DNA from: JAUSNA01 sp964568885
GTDB taxonomy: Bacteria; Patescibacteriota; Microgenomatia; Levybacterales; GWA1-39-11
DNA length: 22,223 nt
Assembly: GCA_964568885.1 (NCBI GenBank)
Contig: CAZMSF010000019.1
Coordinates: forward strand, 1-22,223
Direction: 5' to 3'
In this document: one piece after another, positions 6,944 through 14,833 of the stretch
How positions within the stretch are numbered: the stretch's first letter is position 1
Layout of the letters: the number at the start of each line of letters is the position of its first letter
Translations under genes and position numbers: made by a program
Notes under the pieces: model-generated
What the model was told of the DNA's origin: nothing
The model's input: the letters and a program-made list of their open reading frames with translations, nothing else
Database searches by the model: none

Positions 6944-8501
6944 GCAAGTCAAAACATATATTGCCCGTCACAAATTTGAAATCATAATTCTTCTTGTCAT
7001 TCTTCTCGCAGCGGCGTTCTTAAGAATTTATAAAATCTCCGATTACATGACATTTCTTGGAGATGAAGGAAGAGACGCGATTGTCGTGAAAGACATCCTT
7101 CATGGACATTTTACGCTGCTTGGACCAAGGGCTTCGGCGGGAGATTTTTTTCTTGGACCAATTTATTACTACATGATGGCGCCCTTTTTACTCCTTTCTA
7201 ACTTTGACCCCGTAGGGCCAGCTATTATGATTGCGCTTTTTGGAGTAGCAACGGTTTTCCTTGTCTATTATGTAGGGCTTAAGTTTTTTAATGCAAAAGC
7301 AGGGCTTATGGCCGCCGCGCTTTATGCTTTGTCTCCACTTGTTATTGCTTATTCGCGTTCTTCATGGAACCCAAATGCGATGCCATTCTTTTCTCTCTTG
7401 ATGCTCTACCTGCTTTATGTAGCAGTAAAAAATCAATCGAAGAAGATGTTTGCTGTTGTAGGGCTAATTCTTGGAATAACCATGCAGCTTCATTATCTGA
7501 CAACATTTTTGGCAGTTGTTGTTTTCTTTTTTGTCCTGATTGGCGATTTTATTGTCGGGAGGAAAAAAATGATTGCAAAATATGTCTGGCATTACTTGGG
7601 AATTTTTGGAGGTTTTATCATTGCGTTCTCACCTTTTCTGGCATTTGAAGCACGGCATGGATTCGTTAATACTCTCACAATCCTAAAATTCGTTTTTGCT
7701 GACAACACGACGAAAGCATATATTCCTCACCATTCCTTTGCCGGAAATTTATTTGACGTTTTCTTCAGGATTTTTGGGAGGCTTACAACAAATTTTCCCT
7801 CTGCCGGCCAATTAAAAACATATCCGCAAAACGAGTTATTCCTGTGGCAAGCATTAACAATTGCCTTAGCTGTTTGCTCTATCACATTTCTTTTTTTTGC
7901 AAAAGGAAAATTAAAGATATTGCTTCTTTCTTTATGGTTATTTTTTGGAGTTTTTCTTTTTGGTATATACAAGAAGGATATATATGATTATTATTTGGGT
8001 TTTTTGTTTCCCTTACCGTTCCTTCTTATTGGAAATTTAACATCGTCACTTTCGGAAAAAATCCGTCCCAAAAAGGTTGGCTTGGTATTAGGATTCTGTG
8101 TTTTTGCAATTCTTATGTTTGTAAATCTTTTAGGTTTTCCATTTCAATTTCCCGGGAACAGGCAGAAAGACCAAGCAAAACGTATTGCCGAATTTGTTCT
8201 CTCAAAATCAAATGGCCAGCCTTTCAATTTTGCCCTCATGACGGATGGTAACTCCGATCATTTGTACCGATATTTCTTCGAAGTAGAAAATAGGGCACCT
8301 GTAACAATTGAGAATATTGGTATCGATCCGGAAAGAAAAAGTGTGACTTCTCAACTATTGATTGTTTGCGAAAAAAAAGTTTGTGAACCTCTCGGCGATT
8401 CCTTATGGGAGATTGCCGGTTTTGGTAGAGCGGAAATAGCGGGGAAATGGGACGTGCCTCCCGTTAAAATATTAAGACTGGTTCATTACAAAGGAAAATA
8501 A
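6936..8501 (+). CDS. GT39/PMT-like (GT-C) membrane glycosyltransferase
   Basis: 521 residues with roughly ten or more hydrophobic segments. After the first membrane helix comes LGDEGRD (41-47). Its Asp43-Glu44 pair is the expected acidic motif in the first outer loop of GT39/ArnT/PMT_2 enzymes, which use polyprenyl-phosphate sugars as donors. Further markers are YYYMMAPF, and SPLVIAYSRSSWNPNAMPF, a pattern common in PMT_2 proteins. The C-terminal 100 residues form a soluble outer domain. The start overlaps the GT2-GtrA gene (6936-6943) and the stop overlaps the next start by one base. The acceptor (glycan or protein) is unknown. Confidence 0.82.
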   Translation: MFKQVKTYIARHKFEIIILLVILLAAAFLRIYKISDYMTFLGDEGRDAIVVKDILHGHFTLLGPRASAGDFFLGPIYYYMMAPFLLLSNFDPVGPAIMIALFGVATVFLVYYVGLKFFNAKAGLMAAALYALSPLVIAYSRSSWNPNAMPFFSLLMLYLLYVAVKNQSKKMFAVVGLILGITMQLHYLTTFLAVVVFFFVLIGDFIVGRKKMIAKYVWHYLGIFGGFIIAFSPFLAFEARHGFVNTLTILKFVFADNTTKAYIPHHSFAGNLFDVFFRIFGRLTTNFPSAGQLKTYPQNELFLWQALTIALAVCSITFLFFAKGKLKILLLSLWLFFGVFLFGIYKKDIYDYYLGFLFPLPFLLIGNLTSSLSEKIRPKKVGLVLGFCVFAILMFVNLLGFPFQFPGNRQKDQAKRIAEFVLSKSNGQPFNFALMTDGNSDHLYRYFFEVENRAPVTIENIGIDPERKSVTSQLLIVCEKKVCEPLGDSLWEIAGFGRAEIAGKWDVPPVKILRLVHYKGK

Positions 8502-8764
8502 TGATAATAGAAAAAAAGGTTTGGAGAAAGTATTTTCAAGATATAATCGACGGAAAAAAGTCATTCGAAGTTCGGCTTGCGGATTTTTCATGCCGGGAAG
8601 GAGATATTCTTATTCTTAAAGAATGGGATGAAATAAAAGGTGAATTTACCGGACGTCAAACAGAAAAACAAGTAACATACGTTGTCAAAACCGAAGATCT
8701 TTCATTCTGGGAGACTAAAGAAATTGAAAAATATGGGTATCAAATAATCGGATTTGATAACTAA
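8501..8764 (+). CDS. Small DUF3850 (ASCH/PUA-like) protein
   Basis: 87 residues. The pattern YFQDIIDGKKSFEVRLADF, then a hydrophilic GDILILKEWD, GEFTGRQTEKQVTYVV, and an IIGF ending, matches the DUF3850/ASCH domain (a beta barrel related to PUA, thought to bind RNA or nucleotides). The start overlaps the GT39 stop in TAATG (8499-8503) and a reasonable AAGGA site sits just upstream. A link to sugar chemistry is not obvious. This may be an accessory RNA-related gene riding on the operon end. The stop overlaps the stop of the convergent gene. Confidence 0.75.
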   Translation: MIIEKKVWRKYFQDIIDGKKSFEVRLADFSCREGDILILKEWDEIKGEFTGRQTEKQVTYVVKTEDLSFWETKEIEKYGYQIIGFDN

Positions 8765-9072
8765 TATCCAAGAAAGTGAAGCCGTAAAAATCCGGTTGAG
8801 AGAAGAACAAATAACAATATATCAAACGCAGCAACAATGCCCGAGGCAGCAGTTATTGCAGTAATGTCGTGTTTGAGATATGCGATATCTTTTTGCTCAT
8901 AAGATTCATTTATGGACACAGTTCTTTTCGTCTCCAGCTTCTCATCCATTGTTTTTAAGGCAGTAACAGAATATATAGGAGCCTCTTGGTGGACGTGAAG
9001 TTTTTGTATCTCTTCAGAGTGACGTATATGAGCGGTTTCTTTTTGTTTGCGTGTTTTTCGCTTCTTCGACAT
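8761..9072 (-). CDS. Small hypothetical single-pass or hairpin membrane protein
   Basis: About 103 residues from the ATG at 9072; an ATG at 9090 would add six. I do not recognise the family. The N-terminus is strongly basic (MSKKRKTRKQKE), a charged middle part follows, and the last 40 residues contain a hydrophobic segment (AITAASGIVAAFDILLFVLL) ending in FLRLHFLGY. A candidate -10, TATGAT, lies at 9086-9091 on this strand and overlaps the upstream ATG, which favours the start at 9072. The gene is convergent with the DUF3850 gene and their stop codons share three bases (8761-8764). It diverges from the DUF4446 gene. The open frame, its start context and its exact packing between neighbours support a real gene. 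Confidence 0.6.
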   Translation of the reverse strand: MSKKRKTRKQKETAHIRHSEEIQKLHVHQEAPIYSVTALKTMDEKLETKRTVSINESYEQKDIAYLKHDITAITAASGIVAAFDILLFVLLSTGFLRLHFLGY

Positions 9073-9091
9073 GACCTCAAAAGTTATCATA

Positions 9092-9120
9092 TTGACACGA
9101 TATTTTCAAGATACTAAAAT
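9092..9120 (+). promoter_or_regulatory. Sigma70-type promoter for the DUF4446 gene
   Basis: TTGACA (9092-9097), a 17-bp spacer, and TAAAAT (9115-9120). RNA would start near 9127, only about 5 nt before the ATG at 9132, which implies a near-leaderless message for the DUF4446/DUF3048 pair. Confidence 0.7.
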
Positions 9121-9131
9121 GGGAAGACCTT

Positions 9132-9602
9132 ATGAGTTTTCTCCCCCTGTTGGTTGGTCTCGTACTTATTGTTTGGTGCGGTGTACTTACTTATCTTTTC
9201 TTTAGACAACAACAAAACCTGCAAAAGGTAACAAGAGGAGGAAAGAAAGAGAGCATCGTCGAGCTTTTGAGTGAAGTATTGGAGACAGAGAAAAATCTGT
9301 CAAGAAATTTACACGAAGTGAACAAAAAAGTTGAGGGCTTGATATTTGATTCACAATTATATATACAAAAGATAGGGCTTGTTAGGTTTAATCCCTTTAA
9401 TGATACGGGTGGTGACCAGAGTTTTATATTGGCCCTAATAGACGCGGAGAATTCAGGGGTTGTGATATCGGGGCTTCACACTCGAAACGGGACCCGATGG
9501 TATGCAAAAAAAGTTGAAAACGGTCACGGAGTGGAGCATGAACTCTCGTCGGATGAATTGAAAGCAATTAAGTCTGCAACCAGAAGAGTGAGTAGTCGCT
9601 AA
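9132..9602 (+). CDS. DUF4446 family membrane-anchored protein
   Basis: 156 residues. One N-terminal membrane helix (about 4-25) is followed by a coiled-coil-like linker (about 26-78). A C-terminal domain then reads IGLVRFNPFNDTGGDQSFIL, then GVVISGLHTRNGTRWYAK and a SSDELKAI tail. This matches the DUF4446 pattern seen in Firmicutes and CPR bacteria. No biochemical role is established. The domain after the helix carries no catalytic signature that I can see. It is preceded by a strong promoter and followed after 4 bp by the DUF3048 gene, so both are probably made from one transcript and may act together at the membrane. Confidence 0.82.
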   Translation: MSFLPLLVGLVLIVWCGVLTYLFFRQQQNLQKVTRGGKKESIVELLSEVLETEKNLSRNLHEVNKKVEGLIFDSQLYIQKIGLVRFNPFNDTGGDQSFILALIDAENSGVVISGLHTRNGTRWYAKKVENGHGVEHELSSDELKAIKSATRRVSSR

Positions 9603-9606
9603 TAAT

Positions 9607-10809
9607 ATGAGAGAAGAAGAGGTAGTGAGAAAAAAAAATAACGCAAATACAAAGATAATTGCGGTAGGGGTTATAGTTTATTTGGCAAGCGCCTTGGTTT
9701 CTTTTATTGTATTTAGCCGCTTTGGTGCAAATCTTTCTTCAGTGTCTTCTCCGGTGCCCCAGCCGGTAAAAACGAATTCGGGAAAATTAGTTTTTGATCA
9801 GACGTTGCCTAAGACCGAAGCCTGTCCTATAAACGGGGTTCTGTATTCAAGACAACAACGCGAGTGGTGGGAGAAACACGAACCTCTAGGGGTAATGATT
9901 GAGAATCATGAAGAGGCGAGACCACAAAGCGGGATGACTTTTGCAGACATTACATACGAGGCGATTGCGGAAGGCGGCATAACCCGCTTTTTAAACATTT
10001 TTTACTGCCAAGACGCTGAAGTTGTTGGCCCCGTGCGCTCTGCCAGAACGTATTTTGTTGATTTCATTTCTGAATATGGTTCATTTCCGCTTTATGCTCA
10101 CGTAGGAGGAGCGAATTCAGATGGACCGGCAGATGCATTGGGTCAAATTGAAGCATACGGCTGGGCAGGTGCTAACGACCTTAATCAATTTTCAATTGGA
10201 TTTCCTGTATTTCTGAGAGATTACGACAGGTTAGGGAGAACAGTTGCAACAGAACACACCATGTATTCATCAACTACTAAGCTGTGGGATTATGCTGCTA
10301 AAAACAGAAAAATAACTAACGTGAACTCAGAGGGTGAAAGCTGGACCAAGGATTTCACGCCTTATACTTTTAAAGATGATGCAGCTTTGTCGGCTAGGCC
10401 AGCAGCGCAGACTATCAGTTTTGACTTTTGGGACGGATATGGAGCATATGGAGTAACTTGGGCGTACAATAAGGCTAACAACACATATCTTCGTTCGAAT
10501 GGGGGTAAGCCTCATACCGATTTGGTTACCAAGCAGCAATTGCAATCCAAGAATGTTGTTATTCTCTTCATGAAAGAGAGTCGTGCCAATGACGGATACG
10601 AAGGGAATTTACATATGTTGTACGGCACAAAAGGTACCGGCAATGCAAAAATATTTATGGATGGGACAGAGATTGATGGGACGTGGTCAAAGAAAAATAG
10701 GACAGCTCACTTATTCATTAAAGATAAACGCGGAAAAGACATAGAATTCAACAGAGGAAGAATTTGGTTTGAAGTAGTCTCACCATCCACCGACATTACC
10801 GTTAAATGA
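9607..10809 (+). CDS. DUF3048 (YerB-like) membrane-anchored extracytoplasmic protein
   Basis: 400 residues. A basic N-terminus (including an A8 run at 9630-9637) leads into one membrane helix (about 17-40), then a Ser/Pro/Val linker and a large outer domain. Diagnostic DUF3048 segments are LGVMIENHEEARPQSGM, ADITYEAIAEGGITRFLNIF, VGPVRSARTYFVDF, YAHVGGA and TEHTMYSS in the N-terminal domain, and the VTWAYNKANNTYLRSNGGKPHTD segment in the C-terminal one. The molecular function of the family is not established; Bacillus YerB is a lipoprotein. Here the anchor is a helix, and no lipobox is evident. The spacing of 4 bp to the DUF4446 gene suggests one operon. Confidence 0.88.
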   Translation: MREEEVVRKKNNANTKIIAVGVIVYLASALVSFIVFSRFGANLSSVSSPVPQPVKTNSGKLVFDQTLPKTEACPINGVLYSRQQREWWEKHEPLGVMIENHEEARPQSGMTFADITYEAIAEGGITRFLNIFYCQDAEVVGPVRSARTYFVDFISEYGSFPLYAHVGGANSDGPADALGQIEAYGWAGANDLNQFSIGFPVFLRDYDRLGRTVATEHTMYSSTTKLWDYAAKNRKITNVNSEGESWTKDFTPYTFKDDAALSARPAAQTISFDFWDGYGAYGVTWAYNKANNTYLRSNGGKPHTDLVTKQQLQSKNVVILFMKESRANDGYEGNLHMLYGTKGTGNAKIFMDGTEIDGTWSKKNRTAHLFIKDKRGKDIEFNRGRIWFEVVSPSTDITVK

Positions 10810-10825
10810 AGACTCATGGGTCTTC
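10808..10825 (+). repeat. Short inverted repeat at the DUF3048 stop
   Basis: GAAGAC (10808-10813) and GTCTTC (10820-10825) pair around a 6-nt loop and start inside the TGA stop codon. No U-tract follows, so terminator function is doubtful. Confidence 0.35.
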
Positions 10826-10961
10826 TCAGTACCACAACTAGAGCCGTAGATTTTTTAAACGCTTTCATCTCTAAGCCTACGCACTCAGTTTTATCCACTA
10901 GCTGACAACCCCAGTTTTTCTTTTTTGCTCTTGAATGTTTGAGAACGTTAAGCAGAGCTTG

Positions 10962-10982
10962 CCCTTGCGAAATTCGCAAGGG
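10962..10982. promoter_or_regulatory. Perfect 21-bp palindrome, candidate operator
   Basis: CCCTTGCGAA (10962-10971), a central A, and TTCGCAAGGG (10973-10982) form two perfect 10-bp arms. The palindrome ends 3 bp before the TATAAT box of the regulator gene, so it covers the spacer and -35 zone. The odd-length symmetric site and its position fit an operator bound by a dimeric winged-helix protein, plausibly the downstream gene product. The remaining sequence of the 10810-11007 gap shows nothing further that I can assign. Confidence 0.6.
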
Positions 10983-10985
10983 TAG

Positions 10986-10991
10986 TATAAT
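10986..10991 (+). promoter_or_regulatory. -10 element of the regulator/secDF transcript
   Basis: A perfect TATAAT. No good -35 lies 17 bp upstream; TTGCGA with a 15-bp spacer lies inside the palindrome. RNA would start near 10998, about 10 nt before the ATG at 11008. Confidence 0.6.
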
Positions 10992-11007
10992 ATATGTACT
11001 CAAAGAT

Positions 11008-11586
11008 ATGTTTGATGATTTGATAACCTCCAAAACACGAATTAAAATTCTCCACCTCTTTTTGGGAAATCTTGGTGAAATGTTCCATGTCAGAGAAATT
11101 GTCAGACGCGTTGATGAGGAAATAAATGCCGTAAGGCGTGAGCTCATGCTTCTTGAGAAAAAGGGAATTCTTAACCGTGAAGCACGAGCAAATAGGGTGT
11201 ATTTTTCACTTGATACTACTTATCCTTTCTATCACGACCTAATAAAAATATACGCAAAAGAATCGGGTCTTGGCCGCGACATCATTAAAAACAGAATAAA
11301 GTTGGGAAAGATTAAATATGCCATGATTTCAGGTGATTTTGCAAGAAACCTCCCCAATAATGGTGAAAGCGTAGACCTTTTAGTTGTTGGAATTGTTGTG
11401 TTGCCCGAACTCTCTCTTCTTATAAAGAAGGAAGAGGAAATGAAAAAAAGAGAAATAAATTATACAATAATGAATGAGGACGAATTTATTTTCCGAAAGG
11501 GAAGACGGGACCCCTTCATCGCCTCAATCATTTACGGTTCAAGGGTCATGCTTATCGGTGACGAGGAGTCACTTGTTAAGGAGTAA
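11008..11586 (+). CDS. Winged-helix regulator with a degenerate nucleotidyltransferase-like domain
   Basis: 192 residues from the ATG at 11008. An upstream in-frame TTG at 10939 would place the palindrome and -10 inside the gene and is rejected. Residues 1-68 form a winged helix: TSKTRIKILHLFL, then FHVREIVRRV, EINAVRRELMLLEKKGIL and the wing ANRVYFSL. Residues about 100-190 resemble a minimal nucleotidyltransferase fold (YAMISGDFARN, SVDLLVVG, then YGSRVMLIG). The usual Gly-Ser is Gly109-Asp110, and the first Asp of the DxD pair is Ser121, so catalysis is unlikely and a sensing role is more plausible. Proteins of this wHTH-NTase type occur in archaea and CPR. The gene ends 20 bp before secD and may control it or itself. 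Confidence 0.7.
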   Translation: MFDDLITSKTRIKILHLFLGNLGEMFHVREIVRRVDEEINAVRRELMLLEKKGILNREARANRVYFSLDTTYPFYHDLIKIYAKESGLGRDIIKNRIKLGKIKYAMISGDFARNLPNNGESVDLLVVGIVVLPELSLLIKKEEEMKKREINYTIMNEDEFIFRKGRRDPFIASIIYGSRVMLIGDEESLVKE

Positions 11587-11606
11587 ATTTTCTCTAAGAA
11601 TTAATC

Positions 11607-12989
11607 ATGAGGAATTCAAAATTATTCATTCTTATTATCTCTATTGTCTCTGTAATCCTGCTGCTTTTGAATATTCCCGGAAAATTGGACTTCCGAGCGA
11701 TTAAATTCCCTTTTATTGAAAAAAGTAAAAATGTAGCGAATTTTGTTTTTGACCCGGCCAATATTAATTTCAATATTGGAGGAATTACTTTCCACAAGGA
11801 TTTATCGTACAAATTAGGATTAGATCTTCAGGGTGGGACACAACTAACGTATAAGGTGGACATGAAGGGAATTAAAAAAGATGCTCAGCAAGATGCTTTT
11901 GAAAGCGCAAGGGACGTAATTGAGAGAAGGATAAATTACCTTGGTGTATCCGAGCCTACCATTCAAACGATAAAACTGGGAAATGATTACAGGATTGTTG
12001 TTGATTTGCCGGGAATGTCGAACGTCTCTCAGGCAATTAATCTCATTGGACAGACCGCTCAACTTACATTTTGGGAGGGTGGAAAAGATAAATTAACAAA
12101 AATTCCTCAAGGAGACTTATTTTTAACAACACTGGGGCAGCTCATAGGGGCTTATCCGATACCCACAAATCTAACAGGAAGAGATTTGCAGAAAGCAACA
12201 GTTGTTTTTGATAAAACAACCGGCAAACCACAAGTACAAATACAATTTACAAGTCAAGGAGCAAAGTATTTTGACGAAATTACCAAAAGAAATATAGGCA
12301 AAGTGGTTGCTATAGCACTCGATAATCAAATAGTAAGTGCTCCGGTTGTTCAAGCCGAAATCGCAAATGGCACAGCTGTTATTTCCGGTTCTTTCACTCC
12401 TGATGTTGCGAAAAATTTAAGTATTGCTCTTAACGCCGGAGCGCTTCCTGTACCCCTTGAAGTTATAGCGCAAAATTCCGTTGGTCCTTCACTTGGAATT
12501 GACTCCCTGCACAAAAGTATGTTTGCGGCGATTATCGGATTTTTGTCGATTATATTCTTCATGACTTATATATATAGAAAAGAAGGGGTAATTGCTTGTG
12601 TAGCATTATTTATGTATACGGTGATAACGCTTTTTATATACAAGCTAATTCCTGTTACTCTTACTTTGGCAGGAATTGCTGGTTTTATCTTGTCAATTGG
12701 TATGGCCGTTGACGCAAATATTTTGATATTTGAGCGCATGAAAGAAGAGCTTCGCCGCGGAAAACCAAGAGATATTGCCATGAAAAATGGATTTTCACGA
12801 GCATGGACTTCTATTCGGGATTCAAATATAACAAGTATAATTACGACAATAATATTATTCTACTTTGGAAGCGGAATCGTGAGAGGATTTGCGCTGACGC
12901 TTTTTTTAGGAATTATAGTCTCAATGTTTTCGGCAATTACAATTACAAGAAATCTTCTGTATGTTTTTGACAGGAAGGAAAAAAAATAA
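11607..12989 (+). CDS. secD: Protein translocase subunit SecD
   Basis: 460 residues. With SecF, it uses the proton or sodium gradient to help pull preproteins out of the SecYEG channel. An N-terminal membrane helix (about 6-22) is followed by YKLGLDLQGGTQLTYKV, the D1 motif of SecD. The large outer P1 region then carries DVIERRINYLGVSEP and VVDLPGM. The C-terminal membrane domain includes LNAGALPVPL, SVGPSLG, and GMAVDANILIFERMKEELRRG, the D5-like motif with the conserved Asp. Length and order match short SecD proteins. No Shine-Dalgarno site is visible before the ATG. The secF start follows the stop with no gap. Confidence 0.97.
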   Translation: MRNSKLFILIISIVSVILLLLNIPGKLDFRAIKFPFIEKSKNVANFVFDPANINFNIGGITFHKDLSYKLGLDLQGGTQLTYKVDMKGIKKDAQQDAFESARDVIERRINYLGVSEPTIQTIKLGNDYRIVVDLPGMSNVSQAINLIGQTAQLTFWEGGKDKLTKIPQGDLFLTTLGQLIGAYPIPTNLTGRDLQKATVVFDKTTGKPQVQIQFTSQGAKYFDEITKRNIGKVVAIALDNQIVSAPVVQAEIANGTAVISGSFTPDVAKNLSIALNAGALPVPLEVIAQNSVGPSLGIDSLHKSMFAAIIGFLSIIFFMTYIYRKEGVIACVALFMYTVITLFIYKLIPVTLTLAGIAGFILSIGMAVDANILIFERMKEELRRGKPRDIAMKNGFSRAWTSIRDSNITSIITTIILFYFGSGIVRGFALTLFLGIIVSMFSAITITRNLLYVFDRKEKK

Positions 12990-13922
12990 ATGGATATTGT
13001 TGGGAAAAGAAGAATATTTTTGCTGATTTCGGCTATTGGCACCGGAATTTGTGTTCTGTCAATTTTTATTTTTGGATTCAAATTATCTATCGAATTTACC
13101 GGGGGTTCGAAACTTGAAATTGCCTCCTCAGATAATAAAGCGATTGATGCAAACAAAGTAAAAACGATTGCTTCAAAAGAGAAAATTAAGGTGGTAACCG
13201 TCACAAAGAACAATGACAAGGATTTGCTGATAAGAACAGACACTATAAGTGATGCAAAGAAGAATGAATTCTTAGCAAAACTCACAGATGCGGGTTTGAA
13301 TATAAAAGAGAAAAGCTTTAATACTTTAGGCCCGATTATCGGTGGAGAAACAAGAAATAACGCACTAAAAGCAATTGGTCTTGCAATTATTGCTATTACT
13401 TTATATATAGCTTTTGCATTCCGGCATGTCTCAAAACCGGTTTCTTCATGGAAATTCGGGATTTCCGCAATAGTTGCTTTGGTTCACGATGTCTTAATAG
13501 TCGTTGGTACATTTTCAATGCTAGGGGTCTTATTCGGTGTTGAAGTTGATACATTATTTATTACTGCTGTATTAACAATAATGGGATTTTCGGTTCACGA
13601 CACAATTGTCGTTTTTGACCGGATACGTGAGAACTTACTTAAAAACGTCCGTAACCTTACATTTGAACAAGTTGTGAATCAAAGTTTTAATGAAACACTC
13701 GCGAGAAGTCTCAATACTTCTCTTACAGTTGTTTTGGTTCTATTTGCACTACTCCTTTTTGGAGGGGCAAGTGTCCGATGGTTTATCGTCGCATTTTTAG
13801 TAGGTATAATTACCGGTACATATTCCTCGATTTTCATCGCATCGGCGGTTCTTGTTGAATGGTACTCACTTAATAAGAGAGGGATAACTCTTTCAAAACT
13901 TCTTAAACGAAAAAAGAAATAG
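12990..13922 (+). CDS. secF: Protein translocase subunit SecF
   Basis: 310 residues, the expected size. The protein has an N-terminal membrane helix (about 9-30), FKLSIEFTGGSKLEI, a short outer P1-like domain, and then five hydrophobic segments. Among these are GPIIGGETRNNALKAI and the signature GFSVHDTIVVFDRIREN. It forms a complex with SecD in the inner membrane. The ATG follows directly after the secD stop (12987-12989), and a GGAAGGA segment at the end of secD can act as the ribosome binding site. The basic tail KLLKRKKK ends in the cytoplasm. Confidence 0.97.
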   Translation: MDIVGKRRIFLLISAIGTGICVLSIFIFGFKLSIEFTGGSKLEIASSDNKAIDANKVKTIASKEKIKVVTVTKNNDKDLLIRTDTISDAKKNEFLAKLTDAGLNIKEKSFNTLGPIIGGETRNNALKAIGLAIIAITLYIAFAFRHVSKPVSSWKFGISAIVALVHDVLIVVGTFSMLGVLFGVEVDTLFITAVLTIMGFSVHDTIVVFDRIRENLLKNVRNLTFEQVVNQSFNETLARSLNTSLTVVLVLFALLLFGGASVRWFIVAFLVGIITGTYSSIFIASAVLVEWYSLNKRGITLSKLLKRKKK

Positions 13923-13942
13923 CACAATTTTTCCAAGCAAAA

Positions 13943-14368
13943 ATGCCTCGAAAAATACACAAGCAAATTACCGTAATCGTTGGTCTTGTTATACATAAAA
14001 ACAGAATCCTAATGGTAAAAAGAGATGAGCCTGAGGTTAAGGGAGCACATTTAAAATGGGAATTTCCAGGCGGGAAAGTAGATTTTGGTGAAACAATAGA
14101 GGAGGCAATTGTTAGAGAAATTCGTGAAGAGACGGGAGTTTTGGTAAGAATTAAACGTTTGTTGCCGTGCTCCGTTACGACGAATTGGGAGTATCCATGG
14201 GGAGTGCAGCAGACGCTAATTTTTGGGTATGAGTGTGTTTTTGTATCCGAGACAAAAAGAACCAAAGATCATCACGTTAAAGATGTTGAATGGGTACCGT
14301 TAAAAGATGTGTTTAGCCGTGAAAGTCTGCCCGGAGGAAAGGAATTTCTTGACGCACTACGCTCGTAG
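13943..14368 (+). CDS. Nudix hydrolase (MutT-like)
   Basis: 141 residues. A complete Nudix box is present: the pattern G-x5-E-x7-REUxEExGU is met by GGKVDFGETIEEAIVREIRE followed by ETGV, with the preceding WEFPGG typical of the MutT/NUDT group. Such enzymes hydrolyse nucleoside diphosphates linked to another group, for example 8-oxo-dGTP or other dNTPs. Substrate choice cannot be read from the sequence. It starts 20 bp after secF and probably shares its transcript. The stop lies 6 bp from the stop of the convergent yqeY gene, with no terminator between them. Confidence 0.9.
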   Translation: MPRKIHKQITVIVGLVIHKNRILMVKRDEPEVKGAHLKWEFPGGKVDFGETIEEAIVREIREETGVLVRIKRLLPCSVTTNWEYPWGVQQTLIFGYECVFVSETKRTKDHHVKDVEWVPLKDVFSRESLPGGKEFLDALRS

Positions 14369-14374
14369 AGTGGG

Positions 14375-14827
14375 CTAGGCTCCTAATTTTTCTCTGACTA
14401 TCGTGGAGACAAAACTACCGTCTGCTTTTCCTTTAATTTGCGAGGACAGAATTCCCATCACCTTTCCCATATCTTGCATAGTAGTTGCAGCGGTTTGTGA
14501 AATTGCATCATCGACAAGCTTCCTTACATCGTCTTCGGATAATTGCTCGGGTAAATATTCGTTAAGAACCTCGAGTTCCTTCTTTTCCTTGTCAGCCAAT
14601 TCTTGTCTTCCCCCTTTTTCAAACATCTCAATCGATTCCTTTCTTTTTTTTATTTCACGTCCCACTACTTCAATAACATCTTCGTCAGTGGCAGAATATC
14701 CTGCCCCCCCCTTTTGTATTTCGAAATATTGTAGTGCCGACTTTAACATTCGTATGGTTGAAAGTTTTTCTTCCTCGTGAGAAAGCATCGCTTGTTTTAA
14801 ATCTTCTTGAACTTTGTCTTTTAACAT
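14375..14827 (-). CDS. yqeY: GatB/YqeY domain protein
   Basis: 150 residues, the typical YqeY length. Key segments are LKQAMLSHEEEKLSTIRMLKSA, DVIEVVGREIKKRKESIEMFEKGGR, EVLNEYLPEQLSEDDV, and MGKVMGILSSQIKGKADG. These match the YqeY family, which resembles the C-terminal tRNA-binding domain of GatB. Its exact role is uncertain, but tRNA-dependent amidation is the usual suggestion and would fit an organism with an archaeal-type AspRS. The coding strand has a run of eight G (14704-14711 on the plus strand, complementary C8) in the codons for Lys-Gly-Gly-Ala near residue 40. The ATG sits 6 nt after a TATAAT box. Confidence 0.93.
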   Translation of the reverse strand: MLKDKVQEDLKQAMLSHEEEKLSTIRMLKSALQYFEIQKGGAGYSATDEDVIEVVGREIKKRKESIEMFEKGGRQELADKEKKELEVLNEYLPEQLSEDDVRKLVDDAISQTAATTMQDMGKVMGILSSQIKGKADGSFVSTIVREKLGA

Positions 14828-14833
14828 AAAGAT

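Noticed and set aside
8945..9090. Start at ATG 9090 for the small membrane protein
   Set aside because: The ATG overlaps a candidate -10 element; ATG 9072 with the basic N-terminus is more plausible, though not proven.
10939..11007. TTG start extending the winged-helix protein by 23 residues
   Set aside because: The extension would translate through the palindrome and the -10 element, and its sequence does not look like the family's N-terminus.
10707..11147. 146-codon open frame on the minus strand across the DUF3048/regulator gap
   Set aside because: It overlaps the coding ends of both neighbours, covers the palindrome and TATAAT box, and shows no recognisable motif or start signal.
14403..14780. 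125-codon plus-strand frame opposite yqeY
   Set aside because: It is a Ser-rich shadow of the well-supported yqeY frame.
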